A DNA stretch of 64,000 nucleotides from Notolepis coatsorum (lineage: Eukaryota; Chordata; Actinopteri; Aulopiformes; Paralepididae), in assembly GCA_963971535.1 (NCBI GenBank), contig OZ020589.1, positions 95,228,324 to 95,292,323 of the forward strand, given 5' to 3'. Positions 36,257 through 49,300 of the stretch are shown here, one piece after another. The stretch's first letter is position 1; each line of letters starts with the position of its first letter. The position numbers were made by a program, and so were the translations under genes. The notes beneath the pieces were generated by a model, which ran no database searches, had not been told where the DNA came from, and worked only from the letters and a program-made list of their open reading frames with translations.

Positions 36257-37015
36257 ATTAAATCGCAATGTCCTATTGGAATACTCGTTTTAAAAGATAA
36301 ATCCAGTGACAGTCAAATAGCTGACAGGAGTTAACGCATTGAATGGACGGGACGGGACTGGGTGGCGTCACTTCCGTTTGGGACGATCTGCATTTCAAAA
36401 TAAAAGCGAAAGGGCCGTTTTGCGTTTGCAACGTGAATAGTAAGAAATTATTCAACTTTTATTTTGAAATTAATATTTGACCCCAGTATGCATCGCGTAA
36501 TAACGGAAGTGCATCAAACAAAACACGCCGGAGTAGAAGCAATAGAAGTTATTATGAATGAAACTGGTGGAACTGGATAGCTAGCTTGATCAAAACACAA
36601 ACACGACTGAAAATGATCATGACGACAGACCATTGAAACAAAATTAGCTAAACGTTTCAGGTAACGTTAACGTTCGCAACTACGAGTTAGGAAAGTACTA
36701 ACGTTAGTATTACTCACATCACATGTGTTAGCTAGCTAACGTTAGCGAGTTGCCAGTTAAACTGAATATCTGAACTGTTAGGAGGAGGTGGGATCGAAAT
36801 CGAATCCCACCATAACCTTCTTTCTCGTGTCTCCCCTACTATACTCCCATTCTCAGTCTATACTGCCCTATCAGCCCTAATATAATCAAATCTTAACGTC
36901 TGAAGCAAAAACACTTAAATAAGTGGACTGCCAAGTGCCATGCACTTTAAAACAAATCATACTCTGACGTGCTGCGACTGTCCTGCATCTATCTACAGGT
37001 CGAAGGACTGTTGCA
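36257..37015. promoter_or_regulatory. Bidirectional promoter region of wdr83os and wdr83
   Basis: These 759 bp separate the two divergent start codons. ACTTCCG at 36370-36376 and CGGAAGT at 36504-36510 are ETS-type motifs in opposite orientations, common in TATA-less bidirectional housekeeping promoters. I saw no convincing TATA box near either motif. Near the right edge, CTATCTACAG ending at 36998 could be a splice acceptor, making 36999-37015 the 5' UTR part of the first coding exon of wdr83, with a non-coding exon further upstream. Transcription starts are inferred. Confidence 0.65.
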
Positions 37016-37118
37016 ATGTCGTTTCCCCAGCCCAAACCCCAGGTTCCCCAGCTGCCACAGTACCTGCTCAGAACCATAGACTGTCAGCAGGGGGCTGTCA
37101 GAGCTGTACGTTTCAATG
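37016..37118 (+). CDS. wdr83: wdr83 coding exon 1
   Basis: Starts MSFPQPKPQ and ends in GAVRAVRFN plus one base. The donor GTAAGA follows at 37119. The methionine is placed by the family's conserved proline-rich start (M-x-F-P-x-P-K-P). Confidence 0.94.
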
Positions 37119-40100
37119 GTAAGAGCCACAACACTACACTCGTCACGTGCATTGCAACTAATCAAATTGATTGATTGAAAATTGTATTAACAGATTGCAG
37201 AATGGGTACATTATGGGGTTGGGGTAGAACACATAGTAGCTTACTACAAAAACCTAGGGGTCCGCAAAGACGACTTCAAACTGGAAATGGTAACAACAGA
37301 TGAGATACTCAAAAAACTGAGCGCCCTCCAACCTAACAAGGCCACTGGCCATGACAACATCCCCTCCAAATTCCTCAGAGACTCAGCAGCCGCCATCACC
37401 CCAGTCATCACACACATAATAAACCTCTCCATAAAACAGGAACACGTCCCCAAGGACTTCAAAATTGCGAGAGTGACCCCTCTGCACAAAAAGGGCAGTA
37501 AATTAGACCTAGGCAACTACCGCCCTGTTTCTATCCTTACCTCCATCTCGAAAGTCACGGAAAAAAATAGTATACGAACAGGTCGAAAAGTACCTTGCGG
37601 AAAAAAATCCACCTCCAATGTACAGCCCCCCACCCACCCAACCCCACCCCACCTACCCAACCTCCTCCAATGTACAGTTTCTACGTCAAATGTATATACT
37701 CTCTTTTCTGGACTCTTTTTGTATCACAAACAGTACTGTATTTGCAAATCTGGTATGTCATAAATGTATAGATGTAGCAGTACTGTCTATCTGTATGTCG
37801 TGTGTGTCATATATGTTATGATGAATTGAAAATGGGGGACCCTGATGTAAACAAGACGAAAGTCTTTCTCTGGTCTGCATCCCCTTAACAATTGTATGTA
37901 TTGAGCTGTACTGTACCCATTCTGCAATATGTTAATAAAGTTTTCAATCAATCAATCACTAGACAATCAAGATGTATCCATCAGTGGACCAATTGCATGC
38001 TTTTGCAGAGGACAAGAAGCCTTCAGTCGACTCCTTCAGACATTAAGCACCCCCACAGCCCAAATGGAATGATACTAAAAATAAAAATAATAATATTATA
38101 TATATATATTTTTTTTTTAGTCGACTAATAGTCGACTAACGGTACATTTTGGCCAATCATAGTCGACTATCCAAATCCTTACTCGGGGACAGCCCTAGTT
38201 AACAGTCAACACTAATTGCATATGAACTTGTTTATCTTTAACTTTAGACAATTTAACAACTTGATCAGAACAATGGTCTAAAGAATGGGCCTGTCAGCTT
38301 GGTTGATACGAGCATAATCTCTTATTTATATGACACATGGGCAGTCTCAAAGCGCTGGTGCCTTTATTTGATACAACAAGTATAGTTTGCAGTTTAAGTA
38401 GTTAACTACACATCAAAGTAGAAGGAACGTAAGTAATTAAGTTAGCAAATTTGAAATTAGTTGAACCACCAGCAACCTACTGCTAAATGTACTGAAGCTA
38501 CTCCCCAACACTGTTTATTAATACTATGTACATTATATTAGTAGTGCTGTACTCTATTAAAGAAATTCATAGTTAACTAATAATCATAGTTGTAAAGCCT
38601 TAAAGGGGAATGTCACCCATTTTAAGAATTAACTTCTTCCTGTGCCCCAGGACAGTTTATTGAGTATTTGTGACCACTCTCTCCTAAAGCTCCAATTGGT
38701 GATGTCATTGAGATGTAAAATCTGGGGTTGCTCCACAGACAATGAATTGCATAGGTAGCAAGGACACTATAATGCAATTGCATGAATGTGCAAACAGAAC
38801 TTGGGTAATAATATATGAAACCATTACACATGTGAGCACAACCTAAACTTAAAAATGAATCCTTAATCAGGCGCACAGTCTTCACGTGTGAAGAAGCAGA
38901 AAAGGGAGTTCAGAATCGGAATCAGAAAGGTCTTTATTGCCAAGTAGTTTTCACATACAAGGAATTTGCTTTGGTCGTTTTTGGTGCGACATTAACGGAC
39001 AGACAGATAATAAAATAAAGAGGTGGAGTAAAATAAAATGAAATATGAACTAAGCTAAGCACAATAGAATAGAATTATGAAATAAAATATAGGCCAGGGC
39101 TGTACAACTGTAAATAAAAAGGTGGAATGAAATAAAATGGGATATAAACTAAATTAAATATAGCACAATAGAATATAGTACAATTATAAGTAAAAATAAG
39201 AATAGGCCAGGGCTGTACAACTGGGCAAGATGTGGTCAAGTATACGAATTAGAATAAAAATAACAATACAGTGGGATGGGATCATTAGCAGGGCTGTGCA
39301 AAAAGTATGAACAGTGAAGTAGAACAAGTATGTTTTGATTGTATATACGAGTATATAGTCTGTTAGGGGTGTGTTAACCCTTTGTCGTGTGGCAGTGAAA
39401 GGGTTAACCTTGCAGGTTCTATACAACAAGAGGTGCAAATCCAGAGCCTGCAGGATAATGAAAGACCCTCACCACCCCAATAACAGCCTGTTCCAGCTGC
39501 TGAGGTCAGGCAGACGCCTGCGAACCCCAGCTACTAGGACAGAGAGGCTTAGGCTCAGCTTCTTCCCCCAGGCCATCAGAGTCCTGAACAATGAACATTG
39601 AGTAACACTGTAACACTTTAGCATGAGCGGGCACACACACAGGCCGCACGCACCCCACTTATTGCCAAAAGGAAAGGCCACTTTAAATTAGTATTAGCAA
39701 CAGTAACAGTGTATTGCACTACTATTACTACTACTGTTAACTGTTAACTGTTACCCGTTATTGCACAAATGTATTGTTACCTGCTACCTGTTATTGCACA
39801 ATTTTATTGCACACATTTTTGTATTGGATTCTATTATATGTTGTACCATTGCACATCGTTGCGGGCAAGACCACCCGCATTTCATTGTATATCCGTATGC
39901 CGTGACAAATAAAACTCTTGTCTCTTGTCTTGTCTTCTGTAGTGTGGTTGTGAAAGGGTTAACCCTTTGGTAGTGTAGGTAGTGAAATGGTTAACCTTCT
40001 GTAGTGTGGTTGTGAAATGGTTAAGTGAAGTGTCTCTGGCCAATGAGACGTGTGCTATGTCTGTCCCAGCGGACGGAAACTACCTGCTGTCCTGCGGCAG

Positions 40101-43100
40101 CGACAAGTCCTTGAAGCTGTGGAGTGTGAGCAGAGGGACCCTGCTGAAGACATACAGTGGCCATGGATACGAGGTCCTGGATGCCGATAGGTCAGACCCT
40201 TTTTTTGCTTTGTATTCTCTACAACTTATTGTGAAGACTAAGCTACTGTCGTGCCTTAACTCATTGACCGCCAGGGATTAGCCTTATCCTGTGGTACTGG
40301 TAGTATTGCCAAGCTGTAAACGATGAGAGTTAGTCACCTTGTTTGTACAGCTAAATCTATATTATAGCCATGGATACAATACTATAGTCATTTGACATTG
40401 AGTTTCTTCCAGTCAAGATGCAAGAAATAGATAATTTTTCCATCCATATGTTCGCGTGTTATACCGTGGTGAATATAAGTATGGTTTTAGAGTGGTCTAG
40501 GGTAATTCATGAAATGCTTAGTTATGGCAGTATACGTCGATTCCATTGTAGACGTTGCCATTTCCTTCCTGAACCCGCTATTGTTCCAGAATCAAATCCA
40601 CATAGGTATTATGTTCATTGTTCCATCATGAATGCATGAAGGTGGGGGGGGGGGGGGGGGGGTGTAGTGTCTGATTATTTGATTGTCAGTAACGGCATTT
40701 GCATTGATTGAACACGAAAAACGGTTATCAGCCCGATCAGTATGAAAGCATTGCAGGATCAAGCTAAAATTTACGTCAAATTGCCCTTACCTGTGGCCGG
40801 GAGTAATCCAAAAAGAATATTCCAATTGTTTGATCGCCATCCGGTATATCCAATGTCCATTTGCTGGACGCCATAATTCACCACAACATATGGATTGGAG
40901 ATATCTGATGCGCTTCAATGTAACCGGCAGAACTGTTCGTATTGCCCGACAAGGAAAAATGTAACACGAGACCTGGGGCCGTCCCACAGAGAAAGATATA
41001 TGGGTAGAAAGTAGGGGTGGAATGGTACGCATTCGAACCATACACCGTTCGGTACGACCCCCACGGTTCGGGGCATGTGTGTATTGTTTGGTTAGGCTAG
41101 GCTAACGTTACGTTAGCCACGAGCTAACTAACTTTAGCCGCGAGCTAACTAACGTTAGCTGCAAGCTAACCGTAGAAACGCTCACAGCGAACTGAGCGAA
41201 GTGACTCCACGACACCAGAGTGGGGAAGGGGGGTATATTGACGAGGCTTGACAACAGAGGTTCAACGATAACTGTTTGTGTTCAATGATGAGCCAGGAGA
41301 CTAGAGCGTGTGTGTCAACTGTGCGTCTATTTACATCCTGGTCCCTGCTGGGACGTACCAACTCCACACACCACTGTTGGGGGGTTTATATAACATTCCC
41401 CATTCCCTTGTAACATCTCCTTTTTTTTTTTTAGATAACAGTTACTTACAACATTCCTTAGTGCAAATCATTATTAATACAAGAAACCCCATAAACGTCC
41501 TTATTTAAAACCCTAATCATATTTTCTGTGACTTTTCCTTTTTGATAAGAAAGTCTAGTGCTGGTTGAGCATATGCATACTTTATGTTGATGGCCTTTGT
41601 CTATAATGTGGCCACAAAAATGGAAAGGTTTAATTATTTTGTTTGTTTGCACCAAGTTAATACTTTGACAAATGTTGCCTACATTTTTCAGTCAGTTCGG
41701 TCTTTGTGTGCCAAACATTATTTAAGGCAAACCGTGTAAACCTTTTTTTTTACCAAATAAATGAGAAGCATGTTTAAATCTGCAATGCCTCCCCTCTTGC
41801 TGTACCAAAATCTCTCCTAGCTCTAACCCGGTCACTGTCAAAATAATGTGCCTGATGTCAAACTGCCTCATTCTTTCAGTTTTTGCATGACTATGTCCTT
41901 GAGAATAACTGAAAAGTTAATTTTTAGGCTATATATCCTATGCTGATGTATGGTATTTTTGGAGTGTTAAATTCTTTTAAATAAAAAACGGATATCGAAC
42001 TGAACCGAAAACCGTGACGCCAAGACCGTGATACGAACCGAACCGTAGATTTTGTGAACCGTTCCACCCCTAGTAGAAAGGGTGCTTGATACCGCCGTCT
42101 AGCGTGATGCGGCCGGTATTGCACCTAGGCATTCTCAATGCGATTCTCAATGTTAACCTTGAGTCAGTGGGCCTGTAATGAATATAACGGTCGGATTGAG
42201 AAGCGTGAATTGCTCCCGGTGCATGATGTGGCGGATTATGTTGGCGACACGATCGACACCAATACTGGGACTCGCGATCAGATAATTGGAATATTCTTTT
42301 TGGGGTACATCCTAGTGAAGGTAAGGCCTATATGGTATCAATCCTGCTGTAGGCGGGTGGGGTGGGGGGGGGGGGATAACTGTACATTGGATTATCGACA
42401 AAACCTTACTTGGTCCCAAGAAGAGGGTCTCGTGTATTATTGGGTTAGGACATTTACTGTACATTGGAGGGGGTTGGGTTAGGACATTTACAGGGGCCAG
42501 TTTCGAATTGCAGTCTCCTGTAGGTGCTCTTTGAGAGTGGTTTTGAAAGTGGGTAGTGATTCACATTCCTTTACAGCTGTGGGTAGGGCGTTCCACATTG
42601 ATGTGGCATAATTGCAAAATGTGTTTAGTCCCTTGTTTGAGCCGAATCTGGGTTTAACATAATTTGTGGAGCTCCCTCTGGTGTTGTGGTCGTGGTATTC
42701 ACTGACCTTTGGGAAGTATTTTGACATGTACTTGGGTACCTTAGTCGTGTAGTGTATCTTGTAGACCAGGCCCATTGCAAGTTGCTGTGTGCCGTTGGTG
42801 ACAATCAAAGCATCAAAAAACGACCCCCCCCCCCCCACACACACTTTCATGCATTCATGATGAAACATAATACCGATAATATAGATGTGATTTCAAAATA
42901 GTAGCGTGTACAGACGAGAAATGGCAATTCTTTTTGAATTGCACGTATTGCTGCATAGCGTCGTTTTCTGGGATTAGACAGGATTACTCTAAAACTATAG
43001 TCATATTCACCACGGTATAAAACGGGAATGTATGGATGAAATTTTTATTTCTTTAACACATATTGAACGATAGATAGTCGATGTCAAATGGGCCATAGTA

Positions 43101-43286
43101 TTGTATCCATAGCTATAATATAGAATATAGTTATAGCCCTGCAAACACTGCCATGTATTCCTATATTTTAGAGCTTCAGCCGTTTAACAACACATCACGC
43201 ATATCGCTGTGGCGTCCAAAGTGTTAAGCTATTCAAATAATAAATGCATAAAAAAAATATACAAAAGTAAAAAAAATTTAAATCAT

Positions 43287-43317
<31 letters not shown>

Positions 43318-46300
43318 GTATATAAATATATGTACCTATATACTAAGTGCCTGGCGCGGGTGTTGAGTGGTTTCGCTGCCCAGGGGAAGACGGAAGGTAA
43401 TGATGCTTGTTTTGTCCTCGATGTCTTCCATAGTTCCTTCGACAACAGCCTGCTGTGCTCCTGCAGCGCGGACAAGACGGTCATCCTGTGGGACGTGGCC
43501 ACGGGACAGGTCACGCGCAAACTCAGAGGTCACGCCGGGGTGAGAAGAACAACAAAACTCAATTTCCTTTATTTACCAAGATTCCGTCCTAAATGCAAAA
43601 CGAGGCTAGGGCGGGAAGCAAGCTTGATATATAACGAAGGTTTGGTCACCAATGCAGAGATAAAATGATGACTGGAGCTTTCTGACTGAGACCAGTATTC
43701 TGAAATATGTTGCTTGGTCAATAGAGTCCTGGTCCCAGCGTTGTCCCGTCTGAATAGAGTCCTGGTTCCAGTGTTGTCCTGTAGGCGCTGAATAGAGTCC
43801 TGGTCCCAGCGTTGTCCTGTAGGCACTGAATGGAGTCCTGGTCCCAGCCTTGGCCATGTTGAGCGCTGAATAGAGTCCTGGGCCCTCATTCATCAACGTG
43901 TTCTACGCACAGATCTGTGCTTACCCTGTGCGTACGATCATTTCTAAGCAAAGAGTGGGATTCATCAATTTCGATTTGAACTTGACTCCGTGCTTACATC
44001 TACGCACAGGTCAGACCAGGCGTACCTCGCGCCCAGTGGTAGAATATCGTTACTACGCATAAGCACTCCTCAGTCCTGCATTAGTTTCAAGGCGGAAATA
44101 AGCTTCCGTGCATTAGTGTTCAACTTCTGTATGACCCGTAATTCATTATAGTTCATTGTAAAATAGCGACAGTAGTGTAATTATAACGGGCTCACACGCG
44201 AACAAGAGGTTGGCCTGCTTGTTTGGCACGGGGGGGCAGACGCAAAACACCAACCTCCAAACGCGATTAGATATTGTTTCAAATAAAAAGCAAATTATTT
44301 TGTGTGTCATGATTCCAAATAAGATTGGTCACGAAATGCTTTCTACTTCAATTTGTTGGTTAGAATAGATGACCTCTGTTGAAACTTCACTGAGACTAAC
44401 AGTCTATTTGTGAGCTCCCGCACAGATGTGATGATAATAATAATAATAATAATAATAGCTTCATTTTATATAGCGCCTTTCAAGAGACCCAAGGTCGCTT
44501 TACATAGATAGGGGGGGGGGGGAATAACAAAGTAACAAACATAGTGGACAGACACACAACATATATATATGATGATGGAATTCATTCAAGATCCTCTCCA
44601 CCCTCGGGTCTTTGCCACCGCGGCACGGTCCATCGTGATATTGGAGATGGATCGACCAATAGACTGTTACTGTAGCTGTCAAAGCTCCATCACAAATGCA
44701 GTTATGTGAATAGAAAGGGATTCCACTCAGTCAATGTTGCGATGCGCATTTGCCTGATACATGTTATTGCTGGATGCCGGGAGGAAGGCGATGCTGAATG
44801 TTTTCAATTCATTAAATAAAACGGATACTTTTTGCAAGGGTTTACTGACTGTCATACAAATGATCAACCAACTACATACTGTAACTTTTCAGTGCACGTT
44901 CTTATTTACATTGTGACAACAGCCTTGTGAGTTCCTGCAGTGACCCGCACACAGACATGATGGAATTCAAGTTCATGTTTGTATTGATCACATATAGGCA
45001 GGCTACACATGGCGTATCTGCTACATCATACATGGCAGTAAGATTCATTGTTCTTGTATAGCTCTCGTATTATTGTTTATGTAGGCTACCCAATACTGAC
45101 ATCAAAATGGATTGTAGTATGCCTCTAGAAATCATATGCAGCAGGTAGAAAATTGACGGGAGATCCATCGCGATTTGGAATCAAATTGAGGAGAACTTTA
45201 ATCCCTGGGTATTAATCAAACAACACGGGAAAAGGCAGTCATATTCCAGCGCGGTCTTTATTAGCCGACAACAAAATAGATGCCTCTAAAAATCATATAG
45301 CCAATCGAACACAACTAATAAAGGCATTCATATTACAGCACGGTTATAATGACACACAACCAACGCCAAACAGTGGTCAACGAACGGTCTTTATTAGTAT
45401 TTTGAGCTGTCCAGGCAGAATTGCAGCAATGGTCTTAGGGAGCCGTTGATATCTGACATCACCGTTTACAAATCCGCCTTTTATTTATCCCATAATACGC
45501 GATAGTGTCTTCTTGGTTCGACAGCAGTGAATTCTCTGTGGAGTTTCTCAGAGTACCGCTCGGGTCAGTCCATTATTTCACATCACATGGGGGGTGTTTC
45601 CTCACTTTCATGACCATATATGGATAATCATGCACGAGCATTGACGGTAGAACAAAGTTCTACGGAGGAGCGTAGAGCCTGCGTACGCACCGTGTGATGA
45701 ATCCCGACTTCCCTGTGCGTACACTAGTTCTACATTCCGTGCTTACGTGTGGAAATAGAACATATTCTACGTCCACGTTGATGAATGAGGGCCCTGGTCC
45801 TGGTTGAAAAAACCCTCAGCTCGGAACTAGGCAAAATCTGCACCTGGCTCACTGACAACAAACTATCATTACACCTGGGTAAAACAGAGTCCATTCTCTT
45901 CTGTTCAAATAACAAACTCAGCAAGGCCGACGGCTTCTCAGTTCCAGTGGGTGACAATATTGTCACAAGGAAAGATGAAAATACATACCTAGGTTCCATC
46001 CTAGAGGCTAATCTTTCCTGTGATAAAATGGCATCCAATGTAATAAAAAAAAAAAAAGTCAACCAACGAACTAGATTATTGTACCGGATCTCCTCTCTGG
46101 TAAACAAGAATACCCTGAAGACTCTGGCAGGAGCACACTCATTCAAGGGTACTACGACTATGCTTGCACCTCATTGTACCAAAGCACCTCAAAACAAAAC
46201 AAACTGGTCAGACTACTGCTTGACCTTACTCCTAGAACCCACCTCACCCCTGCTCACTTTGACAACCTAGGATGGCTTAGAGTAGACGACAGAGTACAGC

Positions 46301-49300
46301 AACTTGCAATGGGCCTGGTCTACAAGATACACTACACGACCAAGGTACCCATGTACATGTCAAAATACTTCCCAAAGGTCAGTGAATACCACGACCACAA
46401 CACCAGAGGGAGCTCCACAAATCATGTTAAACCCAGATTCGGCTCAAACAAGGGACTAAACACGTTTCACAATTATGCCACATCAATGTGGAACGCCCTA
46501 CCCACAGCTGTAAAGGAATGTGAATCACTACCCACTTTTAAAACCACTCTCAAGGAGCACCTACGGGAGACTGCAATTCGAAACTGGCCCCTGTAAATGT
46601 CCTAACCCAACCCCCTCCAATGTACAGTAAATGTCCTAACCCAATAATACACGAGACCCTCTTCTTGAAACCAAGTAAGGTTTCGTCGATAATCCAATGT
46701 ACAGTTACCCCCCCACCCCGCCTACCCTAGAGTAGGGGAAAAGCAGGAAGTGCTTCAGGCAAGTGCATCGACTATGTTACAACTTTTTTTTTTTTTTTTT
46801 TTTTTTTATAAATAATAATATACTTTATTTCTTTTTTTTTTGATCAAATTTTTTTTATTGTTATTCACACGAAACAAGACAACACATTAACCACAATCAC
46901 AATACATAGAACTTCACAAGAAAATAACAAAAACAATAATAATAATAATACAGACTAACAATTATACAGACAAGAGAAAAGAAAACAGAGTTCAACCTTC
47001 TAAATTAATTCCAAGGGGTACTATCTAATAAATGGTCTTTCCCAGTGTTCAGCCCCGATTCCCGGCCGTGTGACCCTATATTAATAAAACGTACATCTCC
47101 AATCCACCACAAGGACAATTTTTGGGAACACGACCTGAAAACAGAGCAATGAACCTTCATGAAAAAACAAAAACCTGTAGAGGTGTTCCATAGACTCACA
47201 GAGACCGTGTAAAAGTGGCCAAACAGTGAAGAAATAGTTAAATAGCTGCCCCCCCATAATATCCCCAGCTAAACTCAAGATGACAAGACAAAGGACAAGA
47301 CAGACAAAAACATTTCCTCCTCCCCCTCCCAAGAGACCGCCGGACTCACCCGAACACGCACCCCAACCCCGCTCAGCCGCACACTGCGGTCTTTACCTTC
47401 TCAGCTGCTGCGAACCACAGGTCAATTCCAGCCTGCCCCACCCCAATCACCCGGGCTGTGGATATCTCAAGATAAATCACATCCAATAGAGTTAGGGACC
47501 AGTTAATCATTGTAAGCTTCTCAGGCTCCTTCCATCTCATTGCTATTAGCTTCTTCGCTGCTGTGACGCCCGCTAGGACAACCCTTTTCAGTTGTACGGA
47601 CGCGGGTAGTGTCGTTATATCGTTCAGGAGTAGCGTAACAGCTGAGAATGGGATAGTTAAGCCACACAGATCTGAAAGTTTGTCCGTTATTGACCTCCAG
47701 AAGCGGGCCACTGGTGGGCAATCCCAATACATATGCATATAAGTGCCGGTGGCCTTTTGAGAGCACAAAGTGCACCGAGAGTCGGTTATCAGTCCCATAG
47801 CATATAGCTTCCTAGGTGTAAGATAGGTCCTATGAATATAATTAAAATTAATTTGCTGGTGATTGGGGTTGCGGGAAGATAATGCCACATTTGCCCAAAC
47901 ATCATCCCAGTCAAACTCGGGGTCCAACTCCGGGATATCCACACGCCAGATTGTATCCAATGATAAATTTTTATACGTGGATTGAATTAAGAGCGTATAA
48001 AAGTCGGAGACAAACCCTCTGGATGTCGTCCTGTCCACTATGAGCCTGAGGAAGGGGTGTGGGTGCAAGGCTTGAGCCCACGGTACGCCATGCGCCCTCA
48101 GTGCTGACCTTAGTTGAAGGTAAAGAAAGAAGGACTCGCCGGGAAGATCATAAAATTCTCTTAAGTCCTGAAACGCACGGAGGCCGTTCTTATCATAAAT
48201 ATCCTCCAGAGTATGCACTCCCCTCCTTTGCCATTGAGGAATATTAACCGGCTTGTGTCCAACAAGTAATTGCTGGTTATTAAAAATTGGAGAGTCCAGG
48301 TGCCAAGGGCATTTAACCCCACACGACCTCTGTACATTACGCCACGTTTGGATCACGTGAGTTATGATCGGTCCATACCTCAGCCGGCATTTCGAAATAG
48401 AGACAGTGGAGTACACTACATCCTGCAATCTTAGCGGAGATACCGCCGCCGCTTCTAAGGAGCGCCACGATACAGCCTCTACAGGGTCCAGCCAGCACAT
48501 CAGAGGTCTCAGTGAAAAGGACCAGAAATAAAGTTTAAAATCAGGGATTGCGAGGCCCCCATCTTGTTTTCTACGTTGAGTAGTAGCCCTTTTGATTCTC
48601 GGGCGTTTGTTATTCCAGACAAACTTAGATACCATCGATTGTACCTTGCGCCAGTGGTCTATTGGAGGGGGCAGGGGGAGCATTGAGCTAATAAAATTTA
48701 TCCTAGGCAGGATGTTCATTTTGATTATGGAAGCCCGGGCTTGTAAGGAGTTAGGAAGGGACGACCACCTGTCTAGATCCTGGCGTATTTTATCATAAGT
48801 ACCCGTGAAGTTGTACTTAGTAGTTTGGTTCAGCGTGGGGAATATCTCTATGCCCAAGTATTTAAAATGTTCTACTATGGGGATATCAGCTGGTAGTCGT
48901 ACCGCCTTGGCCAGTTCATTAAGAGGTAGGCAGGCTGATTTGTTCCAGTTAATCTTAAAACCTGACAATTTACCAAAGTTGTCGATTATCCTCAATAATT
49001 TTGTGGCCGACCGGGAGGGGTCGTCCATGAAAATCAGCAGGTCATCCGCATAGAGAGCAATTTTGTGTGGAGTATTGTTGACCATTATGGGGACGATGTC
49101 CTCCGATTGCCTAATAAATTGGGCCAAAGGTTCGAGGGAAAGCGCGAACAGTCCCGGGCTCAGAGGGCAACCCTGTCTAGAAGATCTGGAGACTGGAAAG
49201 AGTGTGGAACAGTTTTTGCCTGTCAGTATCATCGCAGACGGCGAGGCATACAGGACTTTAATCATATGAATAAAACTCTTTCCAAGACCCATGACCTCAA

